From positions 87,850 to 151,849 of the forward strand of contig NZ_JACHBW010000020.1 in NCBI RefSeq assembly GCF_014200455.1: 64,000 bases of DNA. Reading direction: 5' to 3'. The notes below the pieces were generated by a model. The model made no database searches, had not been told where the DNA came from, and was given only the letters and a program-made list of their open reading frames with translations. The position numbers and the translations under genes were made by a program. This document shows, piece by piece, positions 51,202 to 60,584 of this stretch (positions are counted from its first letter, which is position 1; each line of letters starts with the position of its first letter). The DNA is from Paraburkholderia bannensis (GTDB lineage Bacteria > Pseudomonadota > Gammaproteobacteria > Burkholderiales > Burkholderiaceae).

Positions 51202-54200
51202 ATGCTTAAAATCGTCCGGCTGGCCTTGAACCGTCCGTACACGTTCATCGTGCTGGCCCTCTTGATCCTGATCGCTGGCCCGCTCGCTGCGTTACGCACG
51301 CCAACCGATATCTTTCCGGATATCCGCATTCCCGTGATCAGCGTGGTGTGGAATTACGCCGGTCTGCAACCCGACGACATGTCGGGCCGTATCGTCACCT
51401 ATTACGAGCGCACGCTCGGCACGACCGTCAACGATGTGGCGCACATCGAATCGCAGTCGTTCCGCGGCTATGGCATCGTGAAGATCTTCTTCCAGCCGAC
51501 CGTGGACATTCGCACGGCCACGGCGCAGGTGACCTCGGTTTCGCAGACCGTGTTGAAGCAGATGCCGCCAGGCACCACGCCGCCGCAAATTCTGAATTAC
51601 AACGCGTCCACCGTACCGGTGCTGCAGCTCGCGCTCACGAGCGACAAGCTCAACGAGCAGCAACTCGGTGACTACGCAAGCAACTTTATCCGGCCGCAAT
51701 TGCTGTCCGTGCCGGGCGTGGCGATCCCTACGCCTTACGGCGGCAAGACCCGCGAAGTACAGATCGATCTGGATCCGCAGGCGCTACAGGCGCGCAAGCT
51801 CTCCGCCCAGGACGTGGCGAATGCACTCGCGCAACAGAACCAGATCATTCCGGCGGGCACGCAGAAGATCGGCCAGTTCGAATACAACGTGCGCCTGAAC
51901 AACAGTCCGCTCACGATCAACGCGCTCAACAATCTGCCGATCAAGACGGTGGACGGCGCGGTGATCTATATGCGCGACGTGGCGCACGTGCGCGACGGTT
52001 ATCCGCCGCAGGGCAATATCGTGCGCGTGGACGGCCACCGCGCAGTGCTGATGTCGATCCTCAAGAACGGCTCGGCCTCCACGCTCGACATCATTGCGGG
52101 CGTGAAATCCAAACTGCCGCTGATCGAGCAGTCGCTGCCGCCCAGCCTCAAGCTCGTGCCGCTGTCCGATCAATCGGTTTTCGTGAAGGGTGCCGTGAGC
52201 GGTGTGGCGCGCGAAGGCATCATTGCCGCCGCGCTGACTTCAGCCATGATTCTGCTGTTCCTTGGCAGCTGGCGCTCGACGCTCATCATCGCAGCGTCGA
52301 TTCCGCTCGCCGTGCTCGCGGCCATCGCGGGTCTTGCGGCCTGCGGCGAAACGCTCAACGTGATGACCTTGGGCGGCCTGGCGCTAGCGGTGGGTATTCT
52401 CGTCGACGATGCCACCGTGACGATCGAGAACATCAACTGGCACCTCGAACAAGGCAAGGACGTGCGCAGTGCGATTCTCGACGGCGCGGCGCAGATCGTC
52501 ATGCCTGCGCTGGTTTCGCTGCTGTGTATCTGCATCGTGTTCGTGCCGATGCTGCTACTCGACGGTATCGCGCGTTACCTGTTCGTGCCGATGGCCGAAT
52601 CGGTGATCTTCGCGATGATCGCCTCGTTCATCCTCTCGCGGACCTTCGTGCCGATGATGGCGCGCTATCTGCTCAAACCGCACGCTTCGCAAGGTCACGC
52701 ATCGGGCGAACTCGCCGCCGTGATGGCCCCGCACGGCGCGCACGATCACATCAAACCCTCGCGCAATCCGCTGGTGCGTTTCCAGCGTGGTTTCGAACGT
52801 CGTTTCGAACGCGTTCGCGCGGCTTATCGCGGCGTGCTGGGCCTTGCGCTCACGCATCGCAAGGGCTTCGTTATCGGCTTCCTCGCGATTGTGATGCTGT
52901 CGTTCGCGCTGGTGCCGTTCCTTGGCCGCAACTTCTTCCCGAATATCGATTCCGGCGAAATTGAAATTCACGTGCGCGCGCCCATCGGCACGCGTGTGGA
53001 AGAAACCGCCGATCTGTTCGACCATATCGAAGACATCGTGCGCCGCGCGATTCCCGCCGATCAGCTTACGAGCATCATCGACAATATTGGCCTGCCGAAC
53101 AGCGGTATCAACCTCACCTACAACAACAGCGGCACGATCGGACCGCAGGACGGCGACATCATGATTTCGCTCGGCGAAAATCATGCGCCTACCGCGCAGT
53201 ATGTGAAAGCGTTACGCACGCAACTACCTCGCCTGTTTCCTGGCACGACCTTCTCGTTCCTGCCCGCCGACATCGTCAGCCAGATCCTGAACTTCGGTGC
53301 GCCCGCGCCAATCGATGTGCAGGTGAGCGGCCCGAACATGGAAGCGAACAAGAAGTACGCCAACGAACTGCTGCGCCTGGTCGCCAGGGTGCCGGGCGTG
53401 GCCGATCCGCGCATCCAGCAGGCGTCGACCTATCCGCAGCTGACCGTTGCGGTGGACCGTTCGCGTGCCGATGAGCTCGGCATCACCGAGCAGGACGTGA
53501 CCAACTCCGTGGTGGCGAGCCTTTCGGGCACCAGCCAGGTGTCGCCCACTTACTGGCTCAATCCGAACAACGGCGTGTCGTATCCGATCGTCGCGCAGAC
53601 GCCGCAGTACCGCATGACCTCGCTCTCCGATCTACGGAACCTGCCGGTCACGAGCAAGAGCGGGGGCTCGCAGATTCTTGGCGGCATCGCCACGATCACG
53701 CGCGGCACCGCCGACGCCGTGGTCTCGCACTACAACATCATGCCGCTATTCGACATCTACGCGACCACTCAGGGCGCCGATCTGGGCGCGGTGGCCTCGC
53801 AGATCCAGGCGGCGATCCACGCGAGCGCCAAGGATGTGCCGAAGGGTTCGACCGTGACGATGCGCGGCCAGGTGCAGACCATGAACAGTGCGTTCACGGG
53901 CCTGCTGCTCGGTCTCGCGGGCGCAGTGCTGCTGATCTATCTGCTGATCGTTGTGAACTTCCATTCGTGGGCCGACGCCTTCGTGATCGTCTGCGCATTG
54001 CCAGCCGCGCTCGCAGGCATCGTCTGGATGCTGTTCACCACGCACACGCCGCTGTCCGTACCGGCGCTCACCGGCGCGATTCTCTGTATGGGCGTGGCGA
54101 CCGCCAACGCGATTCTGGTGGTGTCGTTTGCCCGCGAACGTCTGGCCGTCACCGGCGATGCGCTGCGCGCCGCGATGGAAGCCGGCTTCACGCGCTTTCG

Positions 54201-54465
54201 CCCGGTGCTGATGACCGCGCTGGCGATGATCATCGGCATGGCGCCGATGGCGCTCGGCATGGGCGACGGCGGCGAGCAGAACGCGCCGCTTGGCCGCGCC
54301 GTGATCGGCGGCCTGCTCTGCGCGACGCTCGCGACGCTGCTGTTCGTGCCCGTGGTATTCAGCCTCGTGCACCGCAATGATCGTGGCGATGACGGCGACG
54401 ACAGCGCCGCCGATATCCCCACTCTGGAACAACCCGCCCTTGAGGGAGCATCCCATGTCCACTGA
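51202..54465 (+). CDS. RND-family efflux pump, inner-membrane component
   Basis: This protein of 1087 residues has the RND arrangement of 12 helices and two large periplasmic loops. The N-terminus reads MLKIVRLALNRPYTFIVLALL. Helix 4 has GILVDDATVTIENINWHLE with the paired Asp of the proton relay. A cytoplasmic loop near residue 500-540 is rich in His, Lys and Arg. It lies in the HAE/MexF-like multidrug branch, not the heavy-metal one. Its gene comes before the adaptor gene, the reverse of mexAB order, and overlaps it by 11 bases. Confidence 0.93.
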   Translation: MLKIVRLALNRPYTFIVLALLILIAGPLAALRTPTDIFPDIRIPVISVVWNYAGLQPDDMSGRIVTYYERTLGTTVNDVAHIESQSFRGYGIVKIFFQPTVDIRTATAQVTSVSQTVLKQMPPGTTPPQILNYNASTVPVLQLALTSDKLNEQQLGDYASNFIRPQLLSVPGVAIPTPYGGKTREVQIDLDPQALQARKLSAQDVANALAQQNQIIPAGTQKIGQFEYNVRLNNSPLTINALNNLPIKTVDGAVIYMRDVAHVRDGYPPQGNIVRVDGHRAVLMSILKNGSASTLDIIAGVKSKLPLIEQSLPPSLKLVPLSDQSVFVKGAVSGVAREGIIAAALTSAMILLFLGSWRSTLIIAASIPLAVLAAIAGLAACGETLNVMTLGGLALAVGILVDDATVTIENINWHLEQGKDVRSAILDGAAQIVMPALVSLLCICIVFVPMLLLDGIARYLFVPMAESVIFAMIASFILSRTFVPMMARYLLKPHASQGHASGELAAVMAPHGAHDHIKPSRNPLVRFQRGFERRFERVRAAYRGVLGLALTHRKGFVIGFLAIVMLSFALVPFLGRNFFPNIDSGEIEIHVRAPIGTRVEETADLFDHIEDIVRRAIPADQLTSIIDNIGLPNSGINLTYNNSGTIGPQDGDIMISLGENHAPTAQYVKALRTQLPRLFPGTTFSFLPADIVSQILNFGAPAPIDVQVSGPNMEANKKYANELLRLVARVPGVADPRIQQASTYPQLTVAVDRSRADELGITEQDVTNSVVASLSGTSQVSPTYWLNPNNGVSYPIVAQTPQYRMTSLSDLRNLPVTSKSGGSQILGGIATITRGTADAVVSHYNIMPLFDIYATTQGADLGAVASQIQAAIHASAKDVPKGSTVTMRGQVQTMNSAFTGLLLGLAGAVLLIYLLIVVNFHSWADAFVIVCALPAALAGIVWMLFTTHTPLSVPALTGAILCMGVATANAILVVSFARERLAVTGDALRAAMEAGFTRFRPVLMTALAMIIGMAPMALGMGDGGEQNAPLGRAVIGGLLCATLATLLFVPVVFSLVHRNDRGDDGDDSAADIPTLEQPALEGASHVH

Positions 54466-55678
54466 AATCGACATCGCCCCACCGCAATCGCTGCGCCGCC
54501 TGAAGTCCGTCGCCGCCATGGCCGTGATGGTTGCCGCCGGGATCGTCTCCGGCGGTCTGTTCAGCCGCGTGCGCGCGCATCAGGAACTCACGTCCTGGAC
54601 CGACGCCCAAGCCGTGCCGACCGTCGCCACCGTGCTGCCCGAACCGGGCCCGGCCTCGCAGGCGCTCGTGCTGCCGGGCCACCTGGCCGCCTACATCAAC
54701 GCGCCGATCTACGCGCGCGTATCGGGCTATCTGCACGCCTGGTACGCCGATATCGGCACGCATGTGAAGGCGGGGCAGTTGCTCGGCCTGATCGATACCC
54801 CCGATCTCGATCAGCAGCTTCAGCAGGCCAACGCCGATCTGCAAAACTCGATCGCCAATGAAAAACTCGCGGCCACCACGGCCAGACGCTGGACCGAGAT
54901 GCTCAAGCAGGATTCGGTCTCGCAACAGGAAGCCGATGAAAAGACCTCGGACCTGATCGCCAGGCAGGCCACCGTGGCAGCGAACCAGGCCAACGTGCGC
55001 CGCCTGGAAGCGCTCGAATCGTTCAAGCGGCTGACCGCGCCGTTCGATGGCGTGGTGACGGCGCGCAAGACCGACGTGGGCGCGCTCATCAATGCGGGCA
55101 GCGGCAGCGGGCCGGAACTCTTCACGGTGTCGGACGCAAGCCAGTTGCGCGTCTACGTGAGCGTGCCGCAAAGCGACGCGGCGTCGATCAAGCCCGGCAT
55201 GCATGCCACGCTCACCGTGCCCGAGCGCCCCGGCATGCAATTCGAAGCGAAGCTCGTGGATACCGATCAGTCGATCTCACCCGCATCGGGCACGATGCTG
55301 GTGCAGCTTGCCGTCGACAACAAGCAGGGCATGCTGTTCCCCGGCGAATACACCGAAGTCCATCTGGCGATGCCCGGCGACGCAAACGCGCTGTTCGTGC
55401 CAGCCAGCGCGCTGATCTTCCGCGCGCGCGGCATGCAGGTCGCCGTGGCCGGTGCGGACCACAAGGTGCATCTGCGCGACGTGACGATCGGCACCGATCT
55501 GGGCACGCGGGTGGAAATCATCGAAGGCCTGAAGGCTGGCGAACGCGTGATCGACAATCCACCCGATTCGCTGACGAACGGCGATGTGGTGCGGCTTGCG
55601 GCCAGCGATGCCACCAACACGGCGAGCACTGCCCGCGCGGCGAATACGTCGCTCGGCACGGAGCGCGCGCATGGTTAA
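54455..55678 (+). CDS. RND efflux periplasmic adaptor (membrane fusion protein)
   Basis: The adaptor has 407 residues. One N-terminal membrane anchor (LKSVAAMAVMVAAGIVSGGLF) is followed by a lipoyl/barrel-sandwich domain (GHLAAYINAPIYARVSGYLHAWYADIGTHVKAGQLLGLIDTPDL), a coiled-coil hairpin (DQQLQQANADLQNSIANEKLAATTARRW), and beta-barrel and membrane-proximal domains (ALIFRARGMQVAVAG). It bridges the pump and the outer-membrane channel. GGGAG stands 6 bases before the ATG, and the start lies within the pump gene. Confidence 0.93.
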   Translation: MSTEIDIAPPQSLRRLKSVAAMAVMVAAGIVSGGLFSRVRAHQELTSWTDAQAVPTVATVLPEPGPASQALVLPGHLAAYINAPIYARVSGYLHAWYADIGTHVKAGQLLGLIDTPDLDQQLQQANADLQNSIANEKLAATTARRWTEMLKQDSVSQQEADEKTSDLIARQATVAANQANVRRLEALESFKRLTAPFDGVVTARKTDVGALINAGSGSGPELFTVSDASQLRVYVSVPQSDAASIKPGMHATLTVPERPGMQFEAKLVDTDQSISPASGTMLVQLAVDNKQGMLFPGEYTEVHLAMPGDANALFVPASALIFRARGMQVAVAGADHKVHLRDVTIGTDLGTRVEIIEGLKAGERVIDNPPDSLTNGDVVRLAASDATNTASTARAANTSLGTERAHG

Positions 55679-57182
55679 GCGGTTTCCCCTGCCCTATCTC
55701 GTGCGTGAACGGCTGAAATTCGTTGCGCTGGCAACGACCGTGGTGGCGACCGCGCTGCTCGGCGCATGCTCGTTCGCGCCGGTCTATCACGCGCCCACCA
55801 TGGCCATGCCGGCGCACTTCAAGGAAACCGGCGGCTGGCAACTGGCGCAGCCCGCCGACCAGTTGCCGCGCGACGGCTGGTGGAAGGTCTTCAACGATCC
55901 AATGCTCGACCAGCTTGAGCCCAAGGTCCAGCAGGCCAACCCCAACATCGCTGCCGCGCTCGCGCGTCACGATGAAGCCGACGCCCTCACCTTCCAGGCA
56001 AAATCGGCGCTGCTGCCGACCATCGGTCTTGGCGCACAGGTTCAGCGCGACCGGCAATCGGCGTTGCGTCCCTTGCGCGGCTCGGGCCAGCCGAACGTCT
56101 ACAACTCGAATACGCTCGACGTGGACATCGGTTACGACCTCGATCTGTGGGGCAAGGTGCGCAACGAGGTGAAGGCCGGTCAGGCGACGAGCCAGGCGAG
56201 CGTCGCCGATCTCGCCTCGCTGCAACTGAGCCTGCAGGCGAAGCTCGCGACGACCTGGTTCAACCTGCTCGGCCTCGATCAGCAGTCCAGACTGCTGGAC
56301 GATACGATCGCGGCCTACCGTCATGCGCTCGAACTGACCGAGAGCCGCCATCGCGGCGGCATCGCGTCGGATCTGGACGTGTCGCGCGCGCAGAACCAGC
56401 TCGCCGCCGCCCAGGCGTGCGCCGACGACGTGAGCGCGCGCCGTGCGCTGTACGAGCACGCCATCGCCACGCTGATCGGCGTGCCCGCGTCCGACTTCAA
56501 CGTCGCGCCAGACACGCTGCGACCGCATCTGCCAAACCTGCCCGCCGGGCTGCCTTCGGCGCTGCTGCAACGGCGTCCCGACATCGCCGCCGCCGAGCGC
56601 CGCGTGGCGTCGGCCAATGCGGAAATCGGCGTAGCGAAGGCCGCGTTCTTCCCGGACCTCTCGCTGGGCCTCGACGGCGGCTTCCAGAGCGACACCTTCA
56701 GACCGTGGCTGGTCGCGCCCAACGAGATGTGGTCGATCGGCCCGACACTCGTGCAGACGATCTTCGATGGCGGCCTGCGCAAGGCGAAAGTGCGCGAGGC
56801 GCGCGCGAAGCTCGACGAGAACGGCGCCGATTACAAGGCAATCGTGCTCAACGCGTTCCAGCAGGTCGAGGACAACCTCGCGCTGCTGCACCATCTGGGC
56901 GACGAGGCGCAACGTGAAAATGAGGCGCTCACGGCGGCGCAACGCACGCTGACGTTGTCGATGTCGCGTTATCGGGACGGCGTGGTGAGCTATCTCGATG
57001 TGGTGACGGCGCAGACCACGGAGCTGTCCACGCAGATCAGCTCGCTTGAGCTGGACACGCGGCGTCTGGACGCGACCGTAGAGCTGATTCAGGCGATTGG
57101 CGGCGGCTGGAGCACGAAGCAGCTCGATGTCGATGCGAGCGCGAAAGCTGACGTAAAGCCCGCCGAGAAATCAGCGTCCTGA
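55671..57182 (+). CDS. Outer-membrane efflux channel lipoprotein (NodT/OprM-like)
   Basis: This protein of 503 residues has a lipoprotein signal (FVALATTVVATALLGACSFAPVY; Cys in LLGAC). The first outer-membrane-efflux domain carries WWKVFNDPMLDQLEPKVQQANPNIAAALARHDEA, and the second LGLDGGFQSDTFRPWLVAPNEMWSIGPTL and SRYRDGVVSYLDVVTAQT. It is a TolC-like trimeric duct that completes the pump. GGAG stands 7 bases before the ATG, which overlaps the adaptor gene. With the adaptor and pump it forms one operon. Confidence 0.94.
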   Translation: MVKRFPLPYLVRERLKFVALATTVVATALLGACSFAPVYHAPTMAMPAHFKETGGWQLAQPADQLPRDGWWKVFNDPMLDQLEPKVQQANPNIAAALARHDEADALTFQAKSALLPTIGLGAQVQRDRQSALRPLRGSGQPNVYNSNTLDVDIGYDLDLWGKVRNEVKAGQATSQASVADLASLQLSLQAKLATTWFNLLGLDQQSRLLDDTIAAYRHALELTESRHRGGIASDLDVSRAQNQLAAAQACADDVSARRALYEHAIATLIGVPASDFNVAPDTLRPHLPNLPAGLPSALLQRRPDIAAAERRVASANAEIGVAKAAFFPDLSLGLDGGFQSDTFRPWLVAPNEMWSIGPTLVQTIFDGGLRKAKVREARAKLDENGADYKAIVLNAFQQVEDNLALLHHLGDEAQRENEALTAAQRTLTLSMSRYRDGVVSYLDVVTAQTTELSTQISSLELDTRRLDATVELIQAIGGGWSTKQLDVDASAKADVKPAEKSAS

Positions 57183-57301
57183 TGGAGTTTTGAGCGGTGT
57201 CTGACGATCCGGACGCTTGCGCGGCCGGGTCGTTAATGGGATGGTCTGCCCGGATGGCGGACATACGACAATTCCTCACGGGGCAAAAGTCAATCGCCGC
57301 C

Positions 57302-58051
57302 TCAAACCTTCCCCGCCAGATGAAACCGCGACGCCGCGTGCCAAAGCTGCACCGACGTCGCCACCACTTCGCCCACCCACGTACGGCGCTCCACCATCAA
57401 ACAAGGCTCACCGATTTCGATATCCAGGTGGTGGCGCACGTAAGCCTCGGGCTTGCGCGCATAGATGCGAAACTCCGCGCGCTGGATCGGCGCAAGACGC
57501 ACCATGTAGTGATTCGGTGTTTCGCTCGTAAAATCCTGCTGTAAATACAAGGGAAAGAGCGCCGGATTCACATAGCGGTCTTCATACTGGATCGCCTCGC
57601 CCTCTTCATAATGCACGATGCGCGAGTGAAAAACCGGCCCATGCGCGACACCCAGCGACGCAAGCGCCGCGGTGTCGTCGCTAGTCTGCAGCGCCAGCAC
57701 GCGCGCCGTATGCCGATGCCCGCGCGCCGCAATTTCATCGGCGATATTGCGAATCTCCAGCACTGTCGATTCGTAGTCGCGCGGCGCGACGAAGGTACCC
57801 GATCCTTGTACGCGCGTAAGAACGCCTTCGTTCGTGAGTTCGCGCAGCGCACGCGACACGGTCATGCGCGCAACGCCAAACTCCTTCACCAGCACCGTTT
57901 CGGACGGGATCGCGTCGCCCGGCTTCCAGGTGCCGTTTTCGACGCGCTCCAGCACATATCGTTTGATCTGTTCGTAAGGCGGCGCCGTGCGGCGGGTCGC
58001 GGCGGTGCGGCGCGTAGCGTCGGCGGCGAGCGTTGAGGCGTCGAAGTTCAT
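57302..58051 (-). CDS. hutC: GntR/HutC-family transcriptional regulator
   Basis: This regulator has 249 residues. The winged helix (PPYEQIKRYVLERVENGTWKPGDAIPSETVLVKEFGVARMTVSRALRELTNEG) is followed by a UTRA ligand domain (RDYESTVLEIRNIADEIAARGHRHTARVLAL to QLWHAASRFHL). The pattern is HutC-like, the urocanate-responsive repressor of histidine use. It is the last gene of a run of binding protein, permeases, ATPase and lyase; a HutC-type palindrome lies before that run. The frame is open far upstream, but the start at 58051 fits the domain and leaves 34 bases after the lyase gene. Confidence 0.88.
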   Translation of the reverse strand: MNFDASTLAADATRRTAATRRTAPPYEQIKRYVLERVENGTWKPGDAIPSETVLVKEFGVARMTVSRALRELTNEGVLTRVQGSGTFVAPRDYESTVLEIRNIADEIAARGHRHTARVLALQTSDDTAALASLGVAHGPVFHSRIVHYEEGEAIQYEDRYVNPALFPLYLQQDFTSETPNHYMVRLAPIQRAEFRIYARKPEAYVRHHLDIEIGEPCLMVERRTWVGEVVATSVQLWHAASRFHLAGKV

Positions 58052-58085
58052 CGTCGTGGCGGCGCGGTGCGGTGGGCGGGGTGCT

Positions 58086-59711
58086 TTAACGGCCGATCGC
58101 GTCAACCAGCGCGTCGTTCGCGGATGGCGCTGCGCCAGGCGCAACTTCATGCAACGCGGGCTGCGGCGTGCATGCCGGCCGCTCAAGGTCAAGGGGCCCA
58201 TGCGCGTCGAGCGGGCCCGGCAGCGGCGGCGGCCCGCCATCGGCGATCATGCGGAACGCCACCGACATATCGCCCGCCAGCGGCCGGTCGTCGCAATACG
58301 TCGGCAACACGGTGCGAATGCGCCCGTAGAGCGCCTCCGTGTAGGACGCGCGAATGGCAACGACGGGTTGCAGGTCGTAGGCTTGCGCCGCGGCCAGCAA
58401 TTCGATGCCGAGAATGCGGCTGCTGTTCTCGATCACGGCCAGCGCCTTGAGCGCGGCGGGCGTGGCGTGGCACAAGTGGTCTTCCTGGAGGCCCGAGGTC
58501 ACGCCGCCGTCGAGGCTCGCGGGTGCGGCGTCGCGGCGGTTCTGCGCGACCAGCGAGGCGGCCGTGTACTGCGCGATCATGAAGCCCGAGCGCGTGCCGC
58601 CCGCGTGCGCGAGGAACGCTGGCAGGCCGCTGACGAGCGGGTTGACGAGGCGGTCGAGGCGGCGCTCGGCCATCGCTGCGACCTGGGCGACGGCGGCGGC
58701 CGTGCTGTCCATCGCCAACGCGATCGATGCACCCACCGCGTGCGCCTGCGAGAAGACCTGCGGCGCGTCGGGCGTGCCGTCCACGATGGGGTTATCGGTG
58801 ACCGAAGCCAGCTCGCGGTTCACCACTTCGGCGGTGGCGGCGAGCACGTCGCGCGCCGCGCCGTGCACGTGCGCGATCGTGCGCATGCTCAGCGGGTCCT
58901 GCGTACGGCGTCCAAGCGCAGCGGCCAGCAGCCCGCTATCGGCGAGCGCCGCACGCATGCGTGCGCCAACCTGCGCGAGACCGGGCGAGACGCGATAGGC
59001 AAGCGACTGCGCATCGAACGCCGCCAACTGTCCGCCGAGATTCTCGAAACTCATCGCCGCCACGGCGTCGGCCCAGTCGAGCAGACGTTGCGCGCGTTCC
59101 AGCGCCAGCGCGGCCAGACCCGTCACGCAGGGCGTGCCGTTCACAAGGCTCAAGCCTTCCTTGGCCTGCAGCGCAAGCGGTTGCAGGCCCAAGCGTTCAA
59201 GCGCTTGAGCGCCGCTCAGGCGCTCGCCATGCCAGCGCACGTGTCCTGCGCCCACGCAGACGAGCGCAATATGCGCCATATGACTCAGATAGCCCACCGA
59301 GCCGAACGCGGGCACCTCGGGCAGACAATCGGCTTCGAGCAGCGCTTCCAGTTGCGCGACCAGTTCAACGCGCACGCCTGAATGGCCGTGGGCGAAGTTG
59401 TTGATCGCAGCGGCCATGATCGCGCGCGTTTCCTGCGCGCCCAGCGGCGCGCCCACGCCCACCGCGTGGCTCATGAGGATGTTGTGCGAGAGATCGTGTT
59501 GTTCCGCAGGCGACACCACCACGTCGCACAGCGCGCCCACGCCCGTATTCACGCCATAGGCGCGAATGCCGCGCACGACGATCTGCTCAACCAGGTCACG
59601 CGCCGCGCGAATGCGTGCGCGGGCTGTATCGGTCAGTTGCAACGGCTCGCCCGCTGCGACAGCGGCGATATCGCGCCACACGAGCGGGCGTTCGGAACGG
59701 ATGACGGCCAT
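58086..59711 (-). CDS. Aromatic amino-acid lyase-family protein without the MIO triad (HAL-like)
   Basis: This 541-residue protein is clearly related to histidine ammonia-lyase (HutH). It keeps YGVNTGVGAL, Asn191 (EGLSLVNGTP), Arg277, a conserved His324 and Glu410 in LQEDH. But in true HAL/PAL/TAL enzymes the loop reads GSVGASGDLAPLAH, and Ala-Ser-Gly condense into the electrophile MIO. Here the loop is GSVGYLSHMAH, so residues 141-143 are Tyr-Leu-Ser. The catalytic Tyr280-equivalent (QDPYS) is Leu274 (QDPLS). The known deamination chemistry should therefore be impossible. It may be a non-lyase enzyme or a sensor. It sits between an amino-acid ABC transporter and HutC. Confidence 0.9.
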   Translation of the reverse strand: MAVIRSERPLVWRDIAAVAAGEPLQLTDTARARIRAARDLVEQIVVRGIRAYGVNTGVGALCDVVVSPAEQHDLSHNILMSHAVGVGAPLGAQETRAIMAAAINNFAHGHSGVRVELVAQLEALLEADCLPEVPAFGSVGYLSHMAHIALVCVGAGHVRWHGERLSGAQALERLGLQPLALQAKEGLSLVNGTPCVTGLAALALERAQRLLDWADAVAAMSFENLGGQLAAFDAQSLAYRVSPGLAQVGARMRAALADSGLLAAALGRRTQDPLSMRTIAHVHGAARDVLAATAEVVNRELASVTDNPIVDGTPDAPQVFSQAHAVGASIALAMDSTAAAVAQVAAMAERRLDRLVNPLVSGLPAFLAHAGGTRSGFMIAQYTAASLVAQNRRDAAPASLDGGVTSGLQEDHLCHATPAALKALAVIENSSRILGIELLAAAQAYDLQPVVAIRASYTEALYGRIRTVLPTYCDDRPLAGDMSVAFRMIADGGPPPLPGPLDAHGPLDLERPACTPQPALHEVAPGAAPSANDALVDAIGR

Positions 59712-59759
59712 GTTGAGGATACCTTGCTATTTCCAGATTGACTTCGTTGCGCTGACTGC

Positions 59760-60551
59760 TTAGTGAGCGTTGCGATCCTGGTGGCTCGATACGAACTGGC
59801 GGAAGCGCTCCGACTTCAGTTCGCCGAACACTTCCTGCGGCGTGCCGTCGGCGTCGACAAGCCCTTGATGCAGGAACATCACGCGATTCGACACATGCTT
59901 CGCAAAACCCATTTCGTGCGTGACGACCAGCATCGTGCGGCCTTCTTCCGCGAGCGCGCGCATCACACGCAGCACTTCGCCCACGAGTTCGGGGTCGAGC
60001 GCGGACGTCGGTTCGTCGAACAGCATGACCTTCGGATGCATCGCCAGCGCGCGGGCAATCGCCACCCGCTGCTGCTGGCCACCCGACAGATGCGCGGGAT
60101 AGTGGCCGCGTTTGTCCGCAAGACCGACTTTGGCGAGCAGCGCTTCGCCTTCTTCGATCGCCTCGGCGCGGCTGCGTTTGAGCACGCGCATCGGCCCTTC
60201 GATGAGGTTTTCCATCACGGTCATGTGCGACCAGAGATTGAAGTTCTGAAACACCATGCCAAGCTGCGAGCGCACGCGGTCCACCTGACGGCGGTCTTCG
60301 GGTTGCAGCTTGCCATCGCGGCGGCGCTTCATCTTGAGCGCTTCGCCTTCGAGGGCGACGGTGCCGTCGTCGGGCATTTCCAGCAGGTTCAGGCAGCGCA
60401 GAAACGTGCTCTTGCCCGAGCCGCTCGCGCCGAGAATCGAAATGACGTCGCCCTTGTGAGCGTCGAGCGAAATGCCCTTCAGGACGTGATGATCGCCGAA
60501 GGACTTGTGAATGTTCCTGACGGACAGGGCGACCGGTGCGGCTGCGTTCAT
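59760..60551 (-). CDS. Polar amino-acid ABC transporter ATPase (HisP/GlnQ-like)
   Basis: This 263-residue ATPase has Walker A (GASGSGKST), Q-loop (VFQNFNLWSHMTV), signature LSGGQQQR, Walker B (VMLFDEPTS) and the His switch (LVVTHEMGFAKHVS). The insert KMKRRRDGKLQPEDRRQ before the Q-loop is typical of HisP/OccP for basic amino acids. It follows two permease genes and is part of the HutC-linked operon. Confidence 0.95.
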   Translation of the reverse strand: MNAAAPVALSVRNIHKSFGDHHVLKGISLDAHKGDVISILGASGSGKSTFLRCLNLLEMPDDGTVALEGEALKMKRRRDGKLQPEDRRQVDRVRSQLGMVFQNFNLWSHMTVMENLIEGPMRVLKRSRAEAIEEGEALLAKVGLADKRGHYPAHLSGGQQQRVAIARALAMHPKVMLFDEPTSALDPELVGEVLRVMRALAEEGRTMLVVTHEMGFAKHVSNRVMFLHQGLVDADGTPQEVFGELKSERFRQFVSSHQDRNAH

Positions 60552-60584
60552 GGGTAACTCCGTAAATTCGATCAGGACTGCCGT

